Shown in pieces: positions 57,307 to 64,000 of a DNA stretch of 64,000 nucleotides; positions within the stretch are counted from its first letter, which is position 1; every line of letters begins with the position of its first letter. This stretch comes from JAEUPI01 sp035499355. GTDB taxonomy: Bacteria > Pseudomonadota > Gammaproteobacteria > Burkholderiales > Burkholderiaceae_C. The stretch is from positions 1-64,000 of the forward strand of contig DATJYZ010000098.1 of assembly GCA_035499355.1 (NCBI GenBank), given 5' to 3'. The notes below the pieces were generated by a model that saw only the letters and a list, made by a program, of their open reading frames with translations, made no database searches and was not told the DNA's origin. A program made the translations under genes and the position numbers.

Positions 57307-59553
57307 TCAGTGCCGCCGCGCGCTGCGCACGCCTGGAATGCGGGCGATCTGCGCCAGCACCACGGGCAGCCGGGTCGCCTGATCGACCTCGACCGTCAGC
57401 TCCATGTGCACGAGGCCGCCCTGCGGCGCCGGCTGCGTCTGCACCGCGGTCACGTTCATGCGCTCCTTGGCAAACAGCTCGGAGATGTCGCGCAACAGTC
57501 CGGCGCGCTCCTGCGCTTCGACCCACACCTTCACCGGATAGACCGCGTCGCTGCCGGCGGTCCGGCTGCCCCAGGCCACCGCGATCGCGCGCTCGGGATT
57601 GGCGCGCAGCATCTGGCGGAAGTTGCTGCAGCTCGCGCGGTGGATCGCCACGCCTTTGCCGCGCGTGACGTAGCCACCGATCGCGTCGGGCGGCGCCGGC
57701 CGGCAGCAACGCGCCAGCGTGGTCAACAACGATTCGACGCCGACCACCAGCACGCCGCCGTCACTCGCCTTGGCGCGGCGCAGCGCGATGGTTTCGGGCA
57801 CCGGCGCTGCAGCCTCGGGCGGCTTGAGCAGGGTCTCGATGTGGCGCAGCGAGAACTCGTCCTTGCCGACCACCTCGAACAGCGCGTCGGCGCCCTTGAA
57901 GCCGAGTCGTGCCGCCAGCTCGTCGAGCTTGAGCGCCGTGCGGCCTTCGCGCTGCAGCAGCTTCTCCACCAGCTCGCGACCGCGCGCGATCGTCTCGTGC
58001 TGAGCCTTGGCGTTGAACCAGGCGCGCACCTTGGCGCGCGCGCGCGGGCTCTTCAGGTAACCGAGTTCCGGATTGAGCCAGTCCATCGACGGCCCGCCGT
58101 CCTTGATGGCGGTGACCTCCACCGTCTGGCCATTGGCCAGCGCCGTGTTGAGCGGCACCATCGCGCCATCGACCCGCGCGCCGCGGCAGCGGTGACCGAG
58201 GTCGGTGTGCAGCGCGTACGCGAAGTCCACCGGTGTCGCACCCGCTGGCAGCTCGATCACCGTGGCCTGCGGCGTGAACACGAAGATGCGGTCGTCGAAG
58301 CCCTGTGTGCCGTCGTGCGACACCTGCGCGGCGTGATCGCGCTCCCAGGCCAGCAGCTGGCGCAGCACGGCCTTGCGCGCCTGCGCCACCCGCTCCTCAA
58401 ACTGGCCGGCAGCGCTGGCGCCGCCATAGCCACGCACGCCCCCCTCCTTGTAGGCCCAGTGCGCCGCGACGCCGTACTCGGCATGCTCGTGCATCGCGCG
58501 CGTGCGGATCTGCACTTCCAGCGGCGCGCCGTCGTCGTCGAGCACCACGGTGTGCAGCGACTGGTAGCCGTTGGCTTTCGGCCTGGCGATGTAGTCGCTG
58601 AACTGCTCGGGCAGTGCACGCCAGCGCGCATGCACGCACGACAGCGCCGCGTAGCAGTCGCGCACGTCGGGCACGATCACGCGCAGCGCGCGCAGGTCGT
58701 AGATCGATGCCAGGTCGACTCCCTTGCCCTGCATCTTCTTCCAGATGCTGTACAGGTGCTTGGGCCGGCCCTGCACCTGCGCATCGATGCCGGCGACCAC
58801 GAGCTCCCGGCGCATGCGCTGGGCGGCCTCGCGCACCGCGCCTTCGCGGCGCGCCCGGGTCTGGTCGAGCGCGCGCGCGATCTGCGCGTACCGAGCCGGT
58901 TGCAGGAAGCGGAACGACAGGTCCTCGAGCTCCCACTTGATCTGCCAGATGCCCAGGCGATTGGCCAACGGCGCGAACACCTGTTGCGACTCCAGCGCCA
59001 GCGCCGGCGGACACGGCTGCTTCGCAGCCGCGTGCCAGCGCAGCGTCTGCAGGCGCGACGCCAGCCGCAGCAGCACCACGCGCAGGTCGCGCGAGAACGC
59101 GAGCAGCATCTTGCGCACGCGTTCGGTCTGCAGTTCGCGCCGCTCGTCCTCGACGCTGGCCGCGCGCGCGGCACGCTGCACCGCCACCAGCTTGCGCGTG
59201 TGCTCCACCAGCCCGGCATACGACTCGCCGAACGCATTGCGCACCATCTCTTCCGGCCGCTGCAGGAAGTCCGACGCGTACACCAGGTAGGCCGCGGCGC
59301 GCAGCGTGGGCGCTGCTCCGATGCCTTCGAGGATCGCCGCGACGCCGTCGGCGTGAGCCAGGGCCGGCTCACCGGTGTCGAGCACGTGGCCGGCCAGCAG
59401 CGGCTCGGCGAAGGCGCGGGCACGCTGCAGCGCGCCGGCCTCCTGCACCGCGTTGACGTCGACCGCCAGCGTGCCTGCCACCGGCACGTCGACCTCGGCC
59501 AGGCGCACGATCGGCGCGGCGTCGCTGCCGACGGGGACCAGCTCGGTCTTCAC
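57307..59553 (-). CDS. relA: (p)ppGpp synthetase RelA
   Basis: 748 residues. It makes (p)ppGpp when uncharged tRNA reaches the ribosome. The pseudo-hydrolase domain at the N-terminus reads AAYLVYASDFLQRPEEM where SpoT has an HD and ED pair, so hydrolase residues are lost. The synthetase domain shows SIYDLRALRVIVPD and ANGYQSLHTVVL; then TGS (FVFTPQATVIELPAGATPVD), zinc-finger-like CCRPAPPD, and a C-terminal ACT domain. The GTG start overlaps the alpha/beta hydrolase stop by 4 bp (GTGA). Confidence 0.93.
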   Translation of the reverse strand: MKTELVPVGSDAAPIVRLAEVDVPVAGTLAVDVNAVQEAGALQRARAFAEPLLAGHVLDTGEPALAHADGVAAILEGIGAAPTLRAAAYLVYASDFLQRPEEMVRNAFGESYAGLVEHTRKLVAVQRAARAASVEDERRELQTERVRKMLLAFSRDLRVVLLRLASRLQTLRWHAAAKQPCPPALALESQQVFAPLANRLGIWQIKWELEDLSFRFLQPARYAQIARALDQTRARREGAVREAAQRMRRELVVAGIDAQVQGRPKHLYSIWKKMQGKGVDLASIYDLRALRVIVPDVRDCYAALSCVHARWRALPEQFSDYIARPKANGYQSLHTVVLDDDGAPLEVQIRTRAMHEHAEYGVAAHWAYKEGGVRGYGGASAAGQFEERVAQARKAVLRQLLAWERDHAAQVSHDGTQGFDDRIFVFTPQATVIELPAGATPVDFAYALHTDLGHRCRGARVDGAMVPLNTALANGQTVEVTAIKDGGPSMDWLNPELGYLKSPRARAKVRAWFNAKAQHETIARGRELVEKLLQREGRTALKLDELAARLGFKGADALFEVVGKDEFSLRHIETLLKPPEAAAPVPETIALRRAKASDGGVLVVGVESLLTTLARCCRPAPPDAIGGYVTRGKGVAIHRASCSNFRQMLRANPERAIAVAWGSRTAGSDAVYPVKVWVEAQERAGLLRDISELFAKERMNVTAVQTQPAPQGGLVHMELTVEVDQATRLPVVLAQIARIPGVRSARRH

Positions 59554-60416
59554 GGCGACAACAGAAACTCGCGCACCGCCTGCACCTGATCGGGCTGCAC
59601 CAGCATGGGGGCGTGGCCGACGCCGGCGAATTCGACCAAGCGCGCGCGCGGACCGCGCTGGCCCATTTCGCGCGCGGTGTCGCGCGACAGCAGGTCGGAC
59701 TCGGCGCCGCGCAACAGCAGCGTCGGGCAACGCAGCGCGTCGTAGGTCTGCCAGAGCGCGGCTTCGCCCGCGGCCGCCAGCTGCGGCGTGATGGCCTTGA
59801 ACGGCACCGCGATGTCGGGGTCGCTGCGCGGAACCAGCGCATCGCCATCGGTCTTCAGCTGCGGTTCAGTCAGCGCCAGCCACTGCTCGCGGGTGTGGCG
59901 GCCGAAGCCGGTGGAGATGGCCCAGATCGCATCGGCCGCTTCATCGAGCGTCTTCCAGCGACGCACTTGGCCGACGTACCCGCCGATGCGAGCGATGCCC
60001 GCCGGATCGAGCCGCGGCCCGACGTCATTGAGCACCAGTTTGCCGACCGGTGACCCCCCCAGCGCCGCGACGCCGAGGCCGATCAGCCCGCCCATCGACG
60101 TGCCGAGCCAGTGCACCGTGCGCGCGTTCAGCCGCGCGAGCAGCGCCACCATGTCGGACACGTATTGCGGCAAACCATAGCCCATCGGATCGCGCAGCCA
60201 GTCGGAGCGCCCGCGGCCCACCACATCGGGACACACGACGCGATAGCGGTCGAGCATGGTGCGAGCCAAGGTGTCGAAATCACGCCCTTGGCGCGTCAAG
60301 CCGTGGACGCACACCAGCACGGTGTCGTTGTCGGGATCACCCCACTCCCAGTACGCCATGCGGTGCAGGTTGCGGCCACTGAGGCATGACACGTCAAGCA
60401 GTCGGGGATCGGACAC
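59550..60416 (-). CDS. Alpha/beta hydrolase
   Basis: 288 residues. The fold is clear: VLVCVHGLTRQGRDF (oxyanion region), the nucleophile elbow GTSMGGLIGL (Ser), Asp in LLRGAESDLLS, and His in GVGHAPML. The triad is complete, so it should be an active serine hydrolase; the substrate is unknown. The GTG start has AAAGGAG 6 nt before it, one of the best ribosome sites in the window. It overlaps relA by 4 bp and is divergent from the 3-hydroxybutyrate dehydrogenase gene. Confidence 0.9.
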   Translation of the reverse strand: MSDPRLLDVSCLSGRNLHRMAYWEWGDPDNDTVLVCVHGLTRQGRDFDTLARTMLDRYRVVCPDVVGRGRSDWLRDPMGYGLPQYVSDMVALLARLNARTVHWLGTSMGGLIGLGVAALGGSPVGKLVLNDVGPRLDPAGIARIGGYVGQVRRWKTLDEAADAIWAISTGFGRHTREQWLALTEPQLKTDGDALVPRSDPDIAVPFKAITPQLAAAGEAALWQTYDALRCPTLLLRGAESDLLSRDTAREMGQRGPRARLVEFAGVGHAPMLVQPDQVQAVREFLLSP

Positions 60417-60468
60417 GGTGAACTCCTTTGCCGATAATGATCCTAACAACGGAACACGAGGAACCACC

Positions 60469-61239
60469 ATGTTGAAGGGAAAGACCGCCCTGGTCACCGG
60501 CTCCACCAGCGGCATCGGCCTGGGTATGGCCCTGTCTTTGGCGCGCGATGGCGCCAACATCATGCTCAATGGCTTCGGTGAGTTCGAGGCGGCCAGGCGC
60601 GCCGTGGCCGAATGCGGCGTCAAGGTGTCGTACCACGGTGCCGACATGAGCAAGCCGGCCGAGATCGAAGCCATGGTGCGCACCTGCGAACAGGAGTTCG
60701 GCGCGCTCGACATCCTGGTGAACAACGCCGGCATCCAGCATGTCGCCAAGGTCGAGGATTTCCCGCCCGAACGCTGGGACGCGATCATCGCGATCAACCT
60801 GACCTCGGCTTTCCACACCACGCGGCTGGCCCTGCCCGGCATGAAGAAGCGCAACTGGGGCCGCATTCTCAACGTCGCGTCGACCCACGGGCTGGTGGCG
60901 TCGGCGGAGAAGTCGGCCTACGTCGCGAGCAAGCACGGCATCGTCGGTTTCACCAAGAGCATCGCACTCGAAACCGCCACCACCGGGGTCACGGTGAACG
61001 CCATCTGCCCGGGCTGGGTGCTGACGCCGCTGGTGCAGAAGCAGATCGACGCGCGCGCTGCGCAAGAGAAGCTCAGCGCTGCCGATGCCAGGAAGGAACT
61101 GTTGGCCGAGAAGCAACCGTCGCTGCAGTTCACCACGGTCGAGCAGCTCGGCGCGCTGGCGGTGTTCCTGTGTTCGCCCGCAGCCGACAACGTGCGTGGC
61201 GTGGCCTGGAACGTCGACGGCGGCTGGGTGGCGCAGTAG
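60469..61239 (+). CDS. 3-hydroxybutyrate dehydrogenase
   Basis: 256 residues. It oxidises 3-hydroxybutyrate, the product of PHB breakdown, to acetoacetate using NAD. SDR motifs: ALVTGSTSGIGLGMA, LVNNAGIQHVAKVEDFP, the catalytic S...YVASK in STHGLVASAEKSAYVASKHG, then TVNAICPGWVLTPL. The HVAKVEDFP and LVASAEKS segments fit the bacterial BdhA type. The ATG has GAGGA 7 nt upstream. It is divergent from the hydrolase across 52 bp. Confidence 0.93.
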   Translation: MLKGKTALVTGSTSGIGLGMALSLARDGANIMLNGFGEFEAARRAVAECGVKVSYHGADMSKPAEIEAMVRTCEQEFGALDILVNNAGIQHVAKVEDFPPERWDAIIAINLTSAFHTTRLALPGMKKRNWGRILNVASTHGLVASAEKSAYVASKHGIVGFTKSIALETATTGVTVNAICPGWVLTPLVQKQIDARAAQEKLSAADARKELLAEKQPSLQFTTVEQLGALAVFLCSPAADNVRGVAWNVDGGWVAQ

Positions 61240-61249
61240 CAGCGTCGCG

Positions 61250-61969
61250 TCAGCGGGTCATCTGCACGCTGCCGTTGACCTGCACGGTGACGCCGGCCTT
61301 GCCGGCCTCGACCGGGATCGAGTCGTCCGCGCTCGCGGCCGCCATGGCGCGCACGCGCGGCATCGGCAATCCGATCGGCGGCTCCGACGTGCCGACGTTG
61401 ACCTCGCGCACCGTGTAGCCGGCATAGCCGAACTGCTTGGCGTAGTCGCCCGCGCGGGCGCGGAACTTGGCGATCGCCTGCGCAGCCGCATCGCCCTCGA
61501 CGCGCTCGCGCGTCTCGCGCGCCAGCGCGTAGCCCACGCGGGCCACGGTCAGCGTGCCGAGCCGGCCGGCGAGCTGCGCGATCGCGCTCATGTCTCTGCC
61601 TTCGAGCACCAGTTCGGCCTGGCCGACCCAGCCACTGATGGCGGAACTCTTGGGTCCGTAGCGCGGCGACAGGCTGAACGCACCGGTGCGCACGTCGAGT
61701 TGGCCCGGTCGATGCGCCTTGCGCGCATCGCTCAGGGCCGAATCGATCGCCTGGCGCAGCTGGCTCTGCACCGTCGCCGCGTCGCTCCCCTCGCGCGACG
61801 TGGCCAGCGTCATCGAGAGGATGTCGAATGGCACCTCCACCGCGGCGGACGCCGACAGCGTCAAGGTATCATTGGGCTGCAGAGCCGGTGCTGCGGGCTG
61901 AGCGTGTACCACTGAACACGCTGTCAGCGCGGCGCCGAAAATCAAACCGATGGTGTCCATGCGCGTCAT
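61250..61969 (-). CDS. SIMPL (DUF541) domain protein, exported
   Basis: 239 residues. Starts MTRMDTIGLIFGAALTACSVVHA; LTAC could be a lipobox, or cleavage may follow HA. The rest is the SIMPL domain (LTLSASAAVEVPFDILSMTLAT, SPRYGPKSSAISGWVGQAELVLEG in parts, and a C-terminal VTVQVNGSVQMTR). Family function is unclear; several members are oxidative-stress or envelope proteins. GAGGAC lies 6 nt before the ATG. It is divergent from ompR and shares the 201-bp region holding the inverted repeat. Confidence 0.9.
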   Translation of the reverse strand: MTRMDTIGLIFGAALTACSVVHAQPAAPALQPNDTLTLSASAAVEVPFDILSMTLATSREGSDAATVQSQLRQAIDSALSDARKAHRPGQLDVRTGAFSLSPRYGPKSSAISGWVGQAELVLEGRDMSAIAQLAGRLGTLTVARVGYALARETRERVEGDAAAQAIAKFRARAGDYAKQFGYAGYTVREVNVGTSEPPIGLPMPRVRAMAAASADDSIPVEAGKAGVTVQVNGSVQMTR

Positions 61970-62091
61970 GGCAGGTCCTCGTTCGCGACTTCGTGACAGG
62001 GCCGCCAGTGTGCCGCGTGGGCATCGACCGCTGCATGCGTCGCACCGGCCGTGTCCCACGTCACGGAACCGCAAGCAAAGCCCGAAATAGA

Positions 62092-62155
62092 TGTAACAGC
62101 CGGTCGGTTTTCAGCGTTTGCATGGGTTTTCCCCCGGCAAAATGCCGCTGTTACA
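62092..62155 (+). promoter_or_regulatory. Separated inverted repeat TGTAACAGC...GCTGTTACA upstream of ompR
   Basis: Perfect 9-bp arms at 62092-62100 and 62147-62155, centre to centre 55 bp (about five helical turns). TGTAACA/TGTTACA matches the core of E. coli OmpR sites (G/TTACA type). It is AT-rich in GC-rich DNA and ends 15 nt before the ompR ATG. It fits autoregulation of ompR and possibly control of the divergent SIMPL gene. Confidence 0.55.
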
Positions 62156-62170
62156 AATGTGGAGTTGCAG

Positions 62171-62905
62171 ATGAATACGCCCGCCAACACTCGACCCGAC
62201 CGCATCGTCGTGGTCGACGACGACGCGCGCATCCGGGATCTCTTGCGCCGCTACCTCACCCAGGAAGGGTTCGAGGTGCTGTTGGCCGAAGACGCCAAGG
62301 CGCTGAACCGCATTCTGACCCGCGAGACGATCGACCTGATCGTGCTCGACCTCATGCTGCCCGGTGAAGACGGGCTGTCGATCTGCCGTCGGCTGCGCGC
62401 CGCCAACGACGTGACGCCGATCATCATGCTGACGGCCAAGGTCGAAGACGTCGATCGCATCGTCGGTCTCGAGGTCGGCGCCGACGACTATCTGCCCAAG
62501 CCGTTCAACCCACGCGAGCTGCTGGCGCGCGTGCATGCGGTGCTGCGCCGCCGCCCGGCGATGGAAGCGCCCGGCGCGCCGTCGAAGGAGCCCCAGACGG
62601 TCGCCTTCGGTCCGTTCGAGTTCGACCTGAGCCTGCGCCGCCTGATGAAGAACGGCGAGCAGATCGCGCTGACCACCGGCGAGTTCTCGATGCTCAAGGC
62701 GCTGGTGCGGCACCCGCGGCAACCGCTGTCGCGCGACAAGCTGGCGCAGCTGGCGCGCGGCCGCGAGTTCGAGCCGTTCGACCGCAGCCTGGATGTGCAG
62801 ATCTCGCGCCTGCGCAAGATGATCGAGTCCGATCCCTCGCAGCCGCGCTACATCCAGACGGTCTGGGGCGTGGGCTACGTGTTCGTGCCAGACGGCGCGA
62901 ACTGA
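62171..62905 (+). CDS. ompR: OmpR-family response regulator
   Basis: 244 residues. Receiver domain with acidic pocket DDD (about 15-17), phosphorylated Asp60 in VLDLMLPGEDG, Thr in MLTAKVED and Lys in LPKPFNPREL. C-terminal winged helix: LMKNGEQIALTTGEFSMLKAL and RYIQTVWGVGYVF. With EnvZ it controls porins and other osmolarity genes. GGAG lies 6 nt upstream of ATG. EnvZ starts 175 bp later, not overlapping as in E. coli. Confidence 0.93.
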   Translation: MNTPANTRPDRIVVVDDDARIRDLLRRYLTQEGFEVLLAEDAKALNRILTRETIDLIVLDLMLPGEDGLSICRRLRAANDVTPIIMLTAKVEDVDRIVGLEVGADDYLPKPFNPRELLARVHAVLRRRPAMEAPGAPSKEPQTVAFGPFEFDLSLRRLMKNGEQIALTTGEFSMLKALVRHPRQPLSRDKLAQLARGREFEPFDRSLDVQISRLRKMIESDPSQPRYIQTVWGVGYVFVPDGAN

Positions 62906-62913
62906 TCCACCCC

Positions 62914-62988
62914 CGAGCGGCCTCCGGGCCGCTTCCCCCTCGAGGGGGCGACGCCAACGGCCTGGCAGAGCCAGATCCGTGGCATCCC
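62914..62988. repeat. Dispersed GC-rich intergenic element, copy B
   Basis: AGCGGCCTCCGGGCCGCTTC, CCCCTCGAGGGGGCGACGC, CAACGGCCTGGCAGAGCC, AGATCCGTGGC. It shares the order and spacing of copy A (13432-13505): G/C hairpin, then GGC-GAGCC-GATCCG-GG. The CGGCC...GGGCCG and CCCCTCGAGGGG parts are each palindromic. It lies between ompR and envZ. Confidence 0.7.
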
Positions 62989-63080
62989 CTTGACGGGCGC
63001 TTGCGCCTTCGGCGCTTCGCTTACGTGGCGCCCGAGCGGTCGTGTATCGTGCGGCCCGCGCCGAACCCGATTGCCCTGAC

Positions 63081-64000
63081 ATGCCCCGCTCGCAAGGTGT
63101 CGCCCTCAGCCTGTTCTGGCGCACCTTCGTGCTGCTGGCCATCTTGCTGGGCAGCGGCATCATGGCCTGGGTGTGGACGCTGCGCTCGCTCGAGTTCGAG
63201 CCGCGCGCGGTGGCCGCCGCGCAGCAGATCGCGAGCTTGGTGAACCTGGCGCGCGCGGCGCTCAAGAACACCGATGCGATCAACCGCGTGGCGATGGTCA
63301 AGACGCTGGCGGGTCAGGAGGCGATCCGCATCGCGCCGCACGAACCCAGCGACAAGTGGGACCCGTTCGAGGAGGACCGCTTCACGCGCGTGGTGGCGGC
63401 CGAGCTGCACAACCGCCTTGGCGCCGACACGATCGTGGCGCGCAGCGTCAACGGTCAAGCCGGCCTGTGGGTCGGCTTCGGCATCGAGAGAGATGCCTGG
63501 TGGCTGCAGACCGAGCTCGGGCGCGTGCAGGCACTGACCGGGCCCACCTGGTTCGTCTGGGTCGGCATCGCCTTGCTGGCCACCATCTTCGGCTCGGTGG
63601 CGATCGCTCGCTTGATCAACCAGCCACTGCGCGAGCTCAGTTTCGCGGCCAGCCGCATCCGCGAGGGCGAGTTCGACTCGCGCCTCGACGAGAACACGAT
63701 GACCAGCGAGATCCGCGAGGTCAACATGGGCTTCAACCGGATGGCGCGCGAACTCGCCAAGGTCGAAGAAGACCGCGCCGTGATGCTGGCCGGCATCAGC
63801 CACGATCTGCGCACGCCGCTGGCGCGGCTGCGTCTCGAGGCCGAGATGAGCGTGCATGACGACGAGGCCCAGCGCAACATGGCGCAGGACATCGATCAGC
63901 TCGACGCCATCATCGACAAGTTCATGGACTATGCGCGGCCGGGCGAGTCCAAGCTCAAGCCGGTGAACCTGACGCAGGTGATCGAGCGTGAGATGCAGGG
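63081..64000 (+). CDS. envZ: EnvZ-type osmosensor histidine kinase, N-terminal part
   Basis: 306 codons visible, running off the right edge. Membrane helix 1 at about 12-32, a periplasmic segment of about 120 residues, helix 2 at about 153-175 (WFVWVGIALLATIFGSVAIARL), HAMP (LINQPLRELSFAASRI to about 230), and the phosphoacceptor His241 in ISHDLRTPLARLRLEAEM. The motif and position after ompR identify the kinase. The catalytic ATPase domain lies beyond the window. No Shine-Dalgarno seen. Confidence 0.9.
   Translation, partial: MPRSQGVALSLFWRTFVLLAILLGSGIMAWVWTLRSLEFEPRAVAAAQQIASLVNLARAALKNTDAINRVAMVKTLAGQEAIRIAPHEPSDKWDPFEEDRFTRVVAAELHNRLGADTIVARSVNGQAGLWVGFGIERDAWWLQTELGRVQALTGPTWFVWVGIALLATIFGSVAIARLINQPLRELSFAASRIREGEFDSRLDENTMTSEIREVNMGFNRMARELAKVEEDRAVMLAGISHDLRTPLARLRLEAEMSVHDDEAQRNMAQDIDQLDAIIDKFMDYARPGESKLKPVNLTQVIEREMQ

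Overview
The window is 64 kb of dense, very GC-rich chromosome with short intergenic gaps and long runs of co-oriented, often 4-bp-overlapping genes. The gene content points to a betaproteobacterium of the order Burkholderiales, probably a Rubrivivax/Methylibium/Ideonella-like lineage. The evidence is Bug-type solute-binding proteins, PhaR and 3-hydroxybutyrate dehydrogenase, DadA, the TetR - Pcm-like - TolC - WaaA neighbourhood, OmpR/EnvZ, and RoxA paired with a DUF7931-like protein. This is inferred from gene families and neighbourhood, not from any search. I see no integrase, transposase, CRISPR array or prophage; the region looks like core chromosome.

Layout. 1-1315: start of comEC (leaving the window leftwards), a RidA-family gene and dsbB. 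1332-6057: a three-gene operon for a 2-oxoacid oxidoreductase with its own flavin/iron-sulfur NAD(P) module. 6196-13407: a five-gene unit running parE - GNAT - lytic transglycosylase - acyl-CoA ligase - parC. 13533-17543: dadA, a methyltransferase, dapA, bamC. 17638-23267: an Ala-rich lipoprotein, a DUF7931-like gene, roxA, slyD, dut-coaBC, a YecA/SEC-C gene and a TlpA-type thioredoxin. 23388-33565: alaS, then a catabolic block (Rieske oxygenase, two divergent orphan Bug proteins, glutaryl-CoA dehydrogenase, class III CoA-transferase, semialdehyde dehydrogenase). 33596-39234: a GGDEF-like protein with a degenerate signature, tRNA-Gly(CCC), a hybrid histidine kinase, trmB, uppP. 39418-47802: tetR, pcm-like gene, tolC, a DUF1800/DUF1501 pair, waaA, phosphomannomutase. 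47947-49916: an alkylation-repair pair (Ada-N/AraC/AlkA fusion plus ogt). 49999-53481: EamA transporter, metC-like, rimO. 53532-61239: phaR, fumC, a CYTH-CHAD protein, tRNA-Val(GAC), relA, an alpha/beta hydrolase, 3-hydroxybutyrate dehydrogenase. 61250-64000: a SIMPL protein, ompR, and the first part of envZ.

How genes work together. DapA (lysine synthesis) and the gcdH/CoA-transferase/dehydrogenase block (glutarate and lysine breakdown) sit at opposite ends of lysine metabolism. The phaR-to-3HB-dehydrogenase stretch gathers genes tied to polyhydroxybutyrate, polyphosphate and ppGpp. WaaA, UppP, BamC, the TolC-type channel, the lytic transglycosylase and phosphomannomutase serve the envelope.

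Most unusual signals. (1) About ten genes have a -10-like hexamer only 5-8 nt upstream of the start codon and no Shine-Dalgarno sequence, so leaderless mRNAs appear common in this organism. (2) A family of GC-rich dispersed elements occurs at least four times, each directly in front of a gene, including between ompR and envZ. (3) There is an operator-like palindrome on the tetR transcription start and a separated inverted repeat in front of ompR. (4) The 2-oxoacid oxidoreductase appears to carry its own NAD(P) reductase subunit. No single undescribed multi-gene defence or mobile system stands out.
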